Origin: an uncultured Alistipes sp.
GTDB lineage: Bacteria > Bacteroidota > Bacteroidia > Bacteroidales > Rikenellaceae
Length of the DNA: 5,093 nt
Assembly (NCBI GenBank): GCA_900546005.1
Contig: URBJ01000124.1
Span: forward strand, 1 to 5,093
Direction of reading: 5' to 3'
Shown here: in pieces, positions 1 through 5,093 of the stretch
How the letters are laid out: every line of letters starts with the position of its first letter
Position numbering within the stretch: the first letter of the stretch is position 1
The notes under the pieces: generated by a model
Databases searched by the model: none
The model's input: only the letters and a program-made list of their open reading frames with translations
Told to the model about the DNA's origin: nothing
Made by a program: the position numbers and the translations under genes

Positions 1-334
1 GATAAAGCTGGGAAATCAATAAATCCTGATGCATGCTGTTCCGGTTGTGGGTACACCAGATGCCGCAGAGCGGTTTGACCGCCGCCAGCCCGTGCCCGCT
101 GACGAAAGTGCCTTTTTTAGGCCTGCGGAAACAAATCCCCTCGTCCACAAGTGCCTGCATTGCCTGATCCGCGGTACGCAGACTGACTCCTGAAGCGGCG
201 GCAACCAGTTTGACGCTGGGCATCAAAGTGCCGGGGGGAAGATTATCCTGCCGGATCAGCTTCAGCAACTGTTCTTTGATCTGCTGGTAGACCGGCTCCG
301 GTTTATTCTTATCAATAACTGGATTGAATTCCAT
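1..334 (-). CDS. GntR-family transcriptional regulator, N-terminal part (cut by window edge)
   Basis: This is a DNA-binding repressor or activator of the GntR winged-helix family. Only residues 1-111 are inside the window. Residues 15-80 form the classic domain: PVYQQIKEQLLKLI helix, the PPGTLMPS turn (34-40), a helix-turn-helix at about 41-67 (LVAAASGVSLRTADQAMQALVDEG), and the wing RRPKKGTFVSG (70-80). After a short linker, KPLCGIWCTHNRN (87-99) and the helix DLLISQLY look like the first strand and helix of a LacI-type ligand-binding fold. That suggests a GntR/LacI hybrid sensing a small molecule, possibly a sugar, but the domain is too incomplete to be sure. The start chosen is ATG at 334; an in-frame ATG at 346 would add only MVCP. 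Neither has a strong ribosome binding site. A near-perfect sigma-70 promoter lies just upstream. The target genes are not visible. Confidence 0.88.
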   Translation of the reverse strand, partial: MEFNPVIDKNKPEPVYQQIKEQLLKLIRQDNLPPGTLMPSVKLVAAASGVSLRTADQAMQALVDEGICFRRPKKGTFVSGHGLAAVKPLCGIWCTHNRNSMHQDLLISQLY

Positions 335-380
335 GGGACATACCATCTCGTTTTAATTTGATTCTACTTCCATATACTTG

Positions 381-409
381 ATTATATATCATAAATGACA
401 TTTTGTCAA
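381..409 (-). promoter_or_regulatory. Consensus sigma-70 type promoter of the GntR-family gene
   Basis: Read on the minus strand, TTGACA (409-404) and TATAAT (386-381) both match the sigma-70 consensus exactly with the ideal 17-bp spacer. Transcription should begin near 374, giving a leader of about 30-40 nt before the ATG at 334 or 346. Bacteroidota housekeeping promoters use a different pattern (TTTG at -33 and TAnnTTTG at -7), so this promoter is unexpected next to the genes to its right. Both boxes overlap small palindromes, which suggests repression by a dimeric regulator, possibly the gene product itself. Confidence 0.8.
396..408. promoter_or_regulatory. Palindromic candidate operator over the -35 box
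   Basis: TGACA-TTT-TGTCA is a perfect 13-bp inverted repeat with 5-bp arms that covers most of the -35 hexamer of the regulator promoter. A dimer bound here would block RNA polymerase, so autoregulation by the adjacent GntR-family protein is the simplest reading. A second palindrome, TGAT-N5-ATCA at 379-391, overlaps the -10 box, but its AT-rich make-up makes chance more likely. Function is inferred from position and symmetry only. Confidence 0.45.
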
Positions 410-419
410 GATGGCCTTG

Positions 420-451
420 AAAAAAAAATCCGGAAAAATCCTAAATTTCCG
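420..451 (-). terminator. Weak rho-independent terminator-like hairpin, leftward
   Basis: On the minus strand, CGGAAA (451-446) and TTTCCG (436-431) can pair around a 9-nt loop. They are followed by GA and nine consecutive T residues (428-420). The stem is only 6 bp with three G-C pairs, so it would be weak, but the long T tract in the right place is suggestive. It would stop transcripts coming from the right before the regulator promoter. The nearest leftward gene is dus, whose stop lies about 290 nt away, which is far for its own terminator. Confidence 0.35.
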
Positions 452-461
452 ACAACATGTC
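451..461. promoter_or_regulatory. Second GACA-N3-TGTC palindrome, possible auxiliary operator
   Basis: GACA-ACA-TGTC repeats the half-sites and spacing found over the -35 box (397-407), with the two centres 54 bp apart. About five helical turns between paired sites would allow a DNA loop between two bound dimers. The site may equally be chance, and its first base is also the outer base of the terminator-like hairpin at 431-451. Confidence 0.35.
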
Positions 462-468
462 AAACCTC

Positions 469-488
469 TCAGCCCCGGACAGGGCTGA
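469..488. repeat. Small perfect stem-loop, 7-bp arms
   Basis: TCAGCCC (469-475) and GGGCTGA (482-488) are exact inverted repeats around a 6-nt loop. Neither strand has a T tract directly after the stem, so it does not read as a terminator by itself. On the minus strand it lies 17 nt before the terminator-like hairpin at 431-451 and could fold in the same transcript. No function is assigned. Confidence 0.4.
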
Positions 489-696
489 ACGGAAAAAAGA
501 ATGCAGGACTCCGAAGATAAAAAGGGCTGCGTGCTTTCACACTCTGCGGCAGACAAGAGTCACCAGCAACGAAGCAGGCATCATTTCACACATCACCGCA
601 GACGCAATATCTCCGCATGATTTTTTTCGTTTTTTTTCAGACCCGACAGACTCAGATATCTTCACGTTCCAGTGTTTCCAGCAAAACTCTCCTCTG

Positions 697-733
697 TGCC
701 CGACCCCGCCACTTTTCTAATGTTGCCCGACCC
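697..733. repeat. 10-bp direct repeat TGCCCGACCC just downstream of dus
   Basis: TGCCCGACCC occurs at 697-706 and again at 724-733, separated by 17 bp, immediately beyond the dus stop codon. Short repeats like this can mark a deletion, a recombination point or an assembly join. They can also arise by chance in GC-rich DNA. Confidence 0.5.
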
Positions 734-738
734 GTTGC

Positions 739-1761
739 CTACACTTCGTGCGAAAGCGGCGGAGGCGTAATCTCCGACGTGTCGTACCCCTTCCAACGTT
801 CGGCAATGTAATCCAACGTAGCCCGGATCTCGTCGGGATCAGTCAGCGTAACCAGCTTCAACCGTGTACTTTTGAAGTCGGGCAATCCTTTAAAATAGCA
901 GGAGAAGTGACGCCGCATCTCCAGAACGCCCACCTTCTCGCCTTTGAACTCCAGCGACTTGGCAAAATGCAGCTTGGCCAGATCGACTCGCTCCTGCACA
1001 GAGGGTTGCTTCAATAACTCCCCGCAGGTCAGATAGTGCCGGATCTCCCGGAAAATCCAGGGCCGCCCGAAGGTCGCCCGTCCGATCATGATTCCATCGA
1101 CCCCGTAACGTTCGAACGCCTCGGCCGCCTTGATCGGCGAATCAATATCTCCATTACCGATAATCGGAATGTGCATTCTCGGATTCCGCTTCACCTCCCC
1201 GATCAGCGTCCAATCCGCCTCACCGCGATACAGTTGCGCCCGGGTTCTGCCGTGAATGGTCAATGCCGCAATCCCCACATCCTGCAACCGCTCAGCAATT
1301 TCGACGATGTTTTTCGACTCTTCGTCCCAACCGAGCCGGGTTTTTACCGTTACCGGCAACCGTACCGCTTCGACAATCCTCCGAGTCATCTCGACCATCT
1401 TCGGGACATCGCGCATCATACCGCTTCCAGCACCCCGAGCCGCAATCTTCCGGACGGGACATCCGAAGTTTATATCGATCAGATCGGGTCCTGCCGCTTC
1501 GGCCACGCGTGCCGCTTCGACCATCGGTTCGATCTCGTTTCCGTAGAGCTGTATGCCGATAGGACGCTCGTAGTCGAACAACCGGAGTTTGGCCACCGAT
1601 TTAGCAGCGTCGCGAATCAACCCGTCGCACGATATGAACTCGGTATAGAGCATATCCGCCCCGAAGTGCTTGCACACATAACGGAACGACGGGTCGGTCA
1701 CATCCTCCATCGGAGCGAGAAACAGCGGCTTGTCGCCCAAATCTATTCCAGCAATCTGCAT
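739..1761 (-). CDS. dusB: tRNA-dihydrouridine synthase (DusB-like)
   Basis: This cytoplasmic FMN enzyme reduces specific uridines in the tRNA D-loop to dihydrouridine using NAD(P)H. The 340-residue protein has the expected length and is complete. The TIM barrel starts with LFLAPMEDVTDPSFR (13-27), the flavin-binding entry motif. DINFGCPVRKI (96-106) contains the catalytic cysteine, Cys101. VTVKTRLGW (137-145) and TIHGRTR (168-174) supply the conserved Lys140 and His170. GNGDI (202-206) and GIMIGRATFGRPW (223-235) form the FMN phosphate site. The C-terminal helical tRNA-binding domain includes RRHFSCYFKGLPDFKSTR (283-300). The start is ATG at 1761; the frame is open further upstream, but that extension crosses into argS on the other strand and falls before the conserved N-terminus. 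The DusB label rests on general resemblance; the subfamily and the exact uridine modified are not provable here. It is divergent from argS, 66 bp apart, with shared promoter DNA. Confidence 0.95.
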   Translation of the reverse strand: MQIAGIDLGDKPLFLAPMEDVTDPSFRYVCKHFGADMLYTEFISCDGLIRDAAKSVAKLRLFDYERPIGIQLYGNEIEPMVEAARVAEAAGPDLIDINFGCPVRKIAARGAGSGMMRDVPKMVEMTRRIVEAVRLPVTVKTRLGWDEESKNIVEIAERLQDVGIAALTIHGRTRAQLYRGEADWTLIGEVKRNPRMHIPIIGNGDIDSPIKAAEAFERYGVDGIMIGRATFGRPWIFREIRHYLTCGELLKQPSVQERVDLAKLHFAKSLEFKGEKVGVLEMRRHFSCYFKGLPDFKSTRLKLVTLTDPDEIRATLDYIAERWKGYDTSEITPPPLSHEV

Positions 1762-1762
1762 C

Positions 1763-1796
1763 TTGTATGATTTGACGGCAAAAATAGTTATCTTTG
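1763..1796 (+). promoter_or_regulatory. Bacteroidota-type promoter of argS
   Basis: TATCTTTG (1789-1796) is an exact TAnnTTTG -7 element pointing at argS. No good TTTG lies at the usual 19-21 bp upstream; TTGT at 1763-1766 (22 bp away) is the closest candidate, so the -33 element is weak. Transcription would start near 1802, giving a leader of about 26 nt that is A/T-rich and lacks a clear Shine-Dalgarno, as is common in this phylum. The -7 box lies 2 bp from the dus -7 box on the opposite strand. Confidence 0.55.
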
Positions 1797-1810
1797 TGGG
1801 GATTTTGAAA
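1779..1810 (-). promoter_or_regulatory. Bacteroidota-type promoter of dus
   Basis: On the minus strand, TATTTTTG (1786-1779) matches the TAnnTTTG -7 element. TTTC (1810-1807), one base off the TTTG -33 element, lies 20 bp upstream, which is typical spacing. Transcription would begin around 1773, leaving only about a dozen nucleotides before the dus ATG. Confidence 0.5.
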
Positions 1811-1827
1811 TTACGTAAAGGCAAATC

Positions 1828-3606
1828 ATGAGTATCGAACAATTTTTGCAAGAGAAGACAGCCGGTGTGGTCGGATCGCTGTACGGCCCCGTATCGGCAG
1901 AGCTCATCCAAATACAAAAGACCCGTAAGGATTTCGAGGGTGATCTGACGGTCGTGGTTTTTCCGCTGTTGAAACAGAGCCACAAAAGCCCGGAAGCCAC
2001 AGCTAAAGAGATCGGAGAGGCACTTTCGGCCTTTGAAGAGATCCGGTCATACAACGTCATTAAGGGTTTTCTGAACGTTTCGTTCAGCGAGCGGTTCTGG
2101 ATCGAACGCCTCAACGACATATTGCAGGACGAGACATACGGCCGCAAATCGCCGAACGGACATACGATCATGGTCGAATACTCATCGCCGAACACCAATA
2201 AGCCGTTACACTTGGGACACATCCGCAACAACCTGCTTGGATATTCGGTTGCCCGCATTCTGGAGGCAAACGGAAACCGGGTGATCAAGGCGAACCTGGT
2301 CAACGACCGGGGTATCCACATCTGCAAATCGATGCTTGCGTGGTTAAAATTCGGAAACGGCGAAACCCCTGCCTCGTCCGGTAAGAAGGGCGACCATTTA
2401 GTGGGCGATTACTACGTAGCCTTCGACAAGGCCTACAAGGCAGAGATCAAAAAGCTGGTAGCTGAAGGCATGGATGAGGAGCAGGCAAAACACGAGGCCC
2501 CGATCATGAAAGAGGCTCAGGAAATGCTGCGGAAATGGGAAGCGAAGGATCCCGAAGTCTATAAATTGTGGCAGACCATGAACAGCTGGGTCTACGAAGG
2601 ATTCGATACGACCTACCGGGCCATGGGTGTCAGTTTCGATAAAATCTACTACGAATCGAACACCTATCTTTTGGGAAAATCGCTCGTAGACGAAGGACTG
2701 TCCAAAGGAGTATTCTTCCGCAAGGAGGACGGGTCGGTGTGGTGCGACCTGACAGGAGACGGACTCGACCAGAAGTTGCTGCTTCGCGGCGACGGTACTT
2801 CGGTCTACATGACACAGGACCTGGGAACAGCCTACACCCGATTCAAGGAAGAGCACCTCGACGAGATGATCTACGTAGTGGGTAACGAACAGAATTACCA
2901 CTTCCAGGTATTGAAACTGATTCTCAAGAAATTGGGATACGATTGGGCCGATGCCATCACTCATCTCTCCTACGGCATGGTCGAACTTCCGGAGGGAAAA
3001 ATGAAATCCCGTGAAGGGACCGTTGTAGATGCCGACGATCTGATCGACGAGATGGTACGCACGGCCCACGACATGTCGCAAGAGTTGGGCAAACTCGACG
3101 ATGCCACCCCGGAGGAGGCCGCAGCCATCAGCCACATGGTTGGACTCGGCGCATTGAAATATTTTATATTGAAAGTCGATCCGCGCAAGACGATGCTCTT
3201 CGACCCGCGCGAGTCGATCGACTTCAACGGCAACACGGGTCCGTTCATTCAATATACGCATGCCCGAATCCGTTCGGTGCTCCGCAAGGCTGCCGAAAAG
3301 GGTATCGAGCCCAAGAAACAGTTCCCGGCCACCGAGTTGTCGGCCGATGAGGTTCGGCTCATCAAGCTGTTGACCGACTATCCGGCCATCGTCACACAGG
3401 CTGCCGAGAACTTCTCCCCGGCCCTGATTGCGAATTACGTCTACGAACTGTCGAAGGAGTACAACAGCTACTACCACGACTATCCAATCCTCCGCGAGAC
3501 GGATGCAGCGAAACAGACCATGCGGCTGACGCTTTCGGAGAGCGTGGCACGAATCATTGCCGAGGGTATGTCTCTGCTCGGTATCGGGGTACCCCAGCGC
3601 ATGTAA
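1828..3606 (+). CDS. argS: Arginyl-tRNA synthetase
   Basis: This cytoplasmic class I synthetase charges tRNA-Arg with arginine using ATP and is essential for translation. The 592-residue protein is full length for the Bacteroidota form. Residues 1 to about 90 are the ArgS-specific N-terminal domain that contacts the tRNA D-loop (FEGDLTVVVFPLLK at 36-49). EYSSPNTNKPLHLGH (117-131) contains the HIGH-type ATP-binding motif HLGH at 128-131. The Rossmann core continues through NDRGIHICKSM (159-169), YMTQDLGTAYTR (327-338) and GNEQNYHFQVL (352-362). KMKSREGT (391-398) is the KMSKS-equivalent loop. The anticodon-binding helical domain runs from GPFIQYTHARIRSVL (471-485) to the C-terminal LGIGVPQRM, the conserved ending of this family. 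The ATG at 1828 fits the usual N-terminus. No broken motif is visible. A flippase gene follows after 34 bp on the same strand. Confidence 0.98.
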   Translation: MSIEQFLQEKTAGVVGSLYGPVSAELIQIQKTRKDFEGDLTVVVFPLLKQSHKSPEATAKEIGEALSAFEEIRSYNVIKGFLNVSFSERFWIERLNDILQDETYGRKSPNGHTIMVEYSSPNTNKPLHLGHIRNNLLGYSVARILEANGNRVIKANLVNDRGIHICKSMLAWLKFGNGETPASSGKKGDHLVGDYYVAFDKAYKAEIKKLVAEGMDEEQAKHEAPIMKEAQEMLRKWEAKDPEVYKLWQTMNSWVYEGFDTTYRAMGVSFDKIYYESNTYLLGKSLVDEGLSKGVFFRKEDGSVWCDLTGDGLDQKLLLRGDGTSVYMTQDLGTAYTRFKEEHLDEMIYVVGNEQNYHFQVLKLILKKLGYDWADAITHLSYGMVELPEGKMKSREGTVVDADDLIDEMVRTAHDMSQELGKLDDATPEEAAAISHMVGLGALKYFILKVDPRKTMLFDPRESIDFNGNTGPFIQYTHARIRSVLRKAAEKGIEPKKQFPATELSADEVRLIKLLTDYPAIVTQAAENFSPALIANYVYELSKEYNSYYHDYPILRETDAAKQTMRLTLSESVARIIAEGMSLLGIGVPQRM

Positions 3607-3640
3607 TCCGCCCACTGCGGCGACAAACGATACACCGGTC

Positions 3641-5093
3641 GTGGGAACCGTACAACGCGATAGCATAACGATTACGATCCTCTCTTATGTGGGGATCGTA
3701 ATCGGTTATGTCAACAAGATTCTGCTGCTGCCGAACTTTTTTAGCGAGACACAGGTCGGACTTGTAAACATTCTGGTCAGCTTTTCGGTGATCTATGCCC
3801 AGTTTTCGGCTTTGGGCATCAACTTTACGATCGTCAAATTTTTCCCGTTTTTCCGGACAGAGGATCGGACACACAACGGGCTGTTTTTCTGGTCGGGCGT
3901 TGGCGTGAGTTTCGGGTTTATCCTGTTTACCCTGCTTTTCCTGCTGTTCCGCAACCCAGTGATGGAGTACTATTCGCAGGAGTCGCCCCTGCTCTCACAG
4001 TACTACCTGCTGCTGATCCCGATGGGATTTACCACACTGTTCTACAACTTCTTCACCTCATGGTTGCAGGCTTTTCACAAAAATGTGATCTCCTCATTTT
4101 CGAACGAGATCGTTCTGCGTCTGCTGGTAACGATCGAAATCTCGCTGTACGTATTCAAGGTGCTTACGTTCGAACAGTTCGTTATCGGCTATGTCCTGAT
4201 CTATTTTGTTCCTACTGTCATTTTACTGATCTACACCCTACGTCTACACTACACGCGTTATAAGCCGTGTTTTTCGCGTCGAGTCAAAAAGTTGGCCTCG
4301 ATCGCAAGCGTTTATGGATTCTGGCAATACCTCGGCGGAACGTCGAACTACATCGTCCCGACGGTGGATCAGGCCATGCTTGCGGGTATGTGGGGATTGG
4401 CCGAGAACGGAATTTACGGCATCATGCTGTGTCTGGTAAGCGTCATGCAGATGCCCTACCGATCGTTGGTAAAGGTCTCGACACCGGTTGTCACGGAGCT
4501 CTGGAAGGCACGCGATTTTCAGGGCATGCGACACATTTCGCGCGAGGTTTCGCTGATGAACCTGATTGCCGGCTGCTACCTGTTCGTCATCATCTGGGTC
4601 AACCTCGACAACATCTTCTCGCTGATGCCCGAACAATACTCGGCCGGGCGTTACGTATTTCTGTTCTTGGGTCTGGGCCGAATTATCGACATGTACTCGG
4701 GTCTGAACAGCGCAATTCTCATGACCTCAAAGAAATACCGGTACGAATTTTTGATGTCGCTGTTTTTGGTGGGCCTGACCATCGGGACCAACCTGCTGCT
4801 GATTCCCCGCTTTGGCATGAACGGAGCCGCCTTGGCTACCATGATCTCAATCATTATTTTCAACATCGGCCACGTGACCTTTGTCTGGAGGTTCTACCGC
4901 ATCCAACCGTTTGCCCTCAAAGATTCCGTCGTGGCCCTGATCGGCCTGCTATCCATCGGAGTTTCGGCACTGATCCCGACCATGGGGCACTTCATTCTCG
5001 ACGCAGTGATCCGTACCCTCATTATAACAGCCGTATTCGGCATTCCGATCTACCTGTCCGGTATCTCTCCGACGCTGAATACTACGATCGAAC
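3641..5093 (+). CDS. Polysaccharide flippase / lipopolysaccharide biosynthesis membrane protein (cut by window edge)
   Basis: This integral inner-membrane protein of the MOP superfamily, polysaccharide-transporter branch (Wzx-like), is expected to flip a lipid-linked sugar unit from cytoplasm to periplasm. The 484 visible residues make long hydrophobic helices throughout, for example about 11-30, 42-62, 80-103, 119-138, 158-200, 306-325, 372-388, 394-415 and 429-446. Family-like features are the N-terminal GTVQRDSITITILSYVGIVIGYVNK, FSETQVGLVNILVS (34-47), the soluble loop around RVKKLASIASVYGFWQYLG (214-232), and MLAGMWGLAENGIYGI (246-261). Such proteins are usually about 480-510 residues, so little is missing. 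The start is GTG at 3641: no ATG is in frame until 3962 (Met108), deep in the membrane domain. No clear Shine-Dalgarno precedes it. The 34-bp gap after argS suggests co-transcription. The substrate (O-antigen, capsule or other glycan) cannot be told. A 12-bp inverted repeat lies in codons 10-22. Confidence 0.88.
   Translation, partial: MGTVQRDSITITILSYVGIVIGYVNKILLLPNFFSETQVGLVNILVSFSVIYAQFSALGINFTIVKFFPFFRTEDRTHNGLFFWSGVGVSFGFILFTLLFLLFRNPVMEYYSQESPLLSQYYLLLIPMGFTTLFYNFFTSWLQAFHKNVISSFSNEIVLRLLVTIEISLYVFKVLTFEQFVIGYVLIYFVPTVILLIYTLRLHYTRYKPCFSRRVKKLASIASVYGFWQYLGGTSNYIVPTVDQAMLAGMWGLAENGIYGIMLCLVSVMQMPYRSLVKVSTPVVTELWKARDFQGMRHISREVSLMNLIAGCYLFVIIWVNLDNIFSLMPEQYSAGRYVFLFLGLGRIIDMYSGLNSAILMTSKKYRYEFLMSLFLVGLTIGTNLLLIPRFGMNGAALATMISIIIFNIGHVTFVWRFYRIQPFALKDSVVALIGLLSIGVSALIPTMGHFILDAVIRTLIITAVFGIPIYLSGISPTLNTTIE
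3669..3704 (+). repeat. Perfect 12-bp inverted repeat inside the 5' end of the flippase gene
   Basis: CGATTACGATCC (3669-3680) and GGATCGTAATCG (3693-3704) are exact reverse complements around a 12-nt centre. In the mRNA this would be a stable hairpin 28 nt after the first base of the GTG start. The arms encode parts of the first transmembrane helix (ITIL and GIVIG). No T tract follows, so it is not an intrinsic terminator. It could tune translation or mRNA stability, or serve as a protein binding site; none of these is shown. Confidence 0.6.

Larger units (their letters stand above)
410..738. other. Gene-free stretch between the regulator promoter and dus
   Basis: No reading frame here looks like a real protein. 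The longest plus-strand frame (457-720) has low-complexity, basic, Pro/Ser-rich content, no recognisable domain and no credible start signal. The stretch has an A tract (420-428), a pair of T tracts (621-627 and 630-637), two small hairpins and a 10-bp direct repeat. On the minus strand the frame of dus stays open after its stop down to a TGA at 652-654. That 29-codon tail (ending LETLEREDI) could be the remnant of another gene's 3' end, but it is too short to call. No tRNA, rRNA or mobile-element signature was seen. Confidence 0.6.

Noticed and set aside
466..538. Minus-strand GTG frame (VKARSPFYLRSPAFFFPFSPVRG) that vaguely recalls leaders of prepilin-like proteins
   Set aside because: It is only 23 codons, ends at a stop, and lacks the FTLIELL-type prepilin motif that would make the idea testable.
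621..637. T tracts that could mark a plus-strand terminator
   Set aside because: No stable stem precedes them on the plus strand, and no plus-strand gene ends there.
457..720. An 87-codon plus-strand frame in the gene-free stretch
   Set aside because: It has no family resemblance, no ribosome binding site and a low-complexity composition. It spans hairpins and T tracts that read as non-coding.
1036..1770. A 244-codon plus-strand frame opposite dus
   Set aside because: It is antisense to a dihydrouridine synthase with every key motif. Its product is rich in Arg, Pro and His without a fold signature, typical of a shadow frame.
3608..3620. CCGC/GCGG stem in the argS-flippase gap
   Set aside because: The stem is only 4 bp with no T tract, so it is not a credible terminator.
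2398..3666. A 422-codon open frame on the minus strand opposite argS
   Set aside because: It lies almost wholly antisense to a clear, complete ArgS. Its translation has no recognisable domain, and its length follows from the codon use of argS.
3669..3704. Reading the 12-bp inverted repeat as an invertible promoter switch like those of Bacteroides capsule loci
   Set aside because: Those switches have repeats flanking a promoter segment of well over 100 bp. Here the arms are 12 bp apart inside a coding sequence, and no recombinase is in the window.

Overview
The right five-sixths of the window looks like a chromosome segment of a Bacteroidota bacterium, plausibly a gut Rikenellaceae/Alistipes-type organism with moderately GC-rich coding DNA. 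Its ArgS, its dihydrouridine synthase and its polysaccharide flippase all have the sequence character of that phylum. The argS/dus intergenic region also carries Bacteroidota-style -7 boxes (TAnnTTTG). The genus is an impression from family resemblance and has not been checked by a search.

Layout. Positions 1-334 (minus strand) hold the N-terminal 111 residues of a GntR-family regulator that runs off the left edge. Upstream of it lies an exact E. coli-type sigma-70 promoter (TTGACA, 17 bp, TATAAT) whose -35 box sits in a short palindrome; a related palindrome lies 54 bp further up. Positions 410-738 have no convincing gene; they hold a weak leftward terminator-like hairpin, a small stem-loop and a 10-bp direct repeat. 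Positions 739-1761 (minus strand) encode a complete tRNA-dihydrouridine synthase. The 66-bp gap at 1762-1827 holds interleaved divergent promoters. Positions 1828-3606 (plus strand) encode a complete arginyl-tRNA synthetase. After 34 bp comes a flippase of the polysaccharide-transporter type (GTG start at 3641) that runs off the right edge, probably only a little short of its C-terminus.

How the genes relate. dus and argS are two tRNA-function housekeeping genes read divergently from one compact control region. The flippase probably shares a transcript with argS, although its function (export of lipid-linked sugar across the inner membrane) is unrelated. The regulator block on the left does not obviously belong with the rest. 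Its promoter follows a different sigma-factor grammar, and it is separated by gene-free DNA with short repeats. This fits either transferred DNA or an artificial join between contigs from two organisms.

I found no convincing new biological system. The items most worth a second look are the mismatch in promoter grammar, the repeated GACA-N3-TGTC palindrome near the regulator promoter, and a perfect 12-bp inverted repeat in the first codons of the flippase gene.
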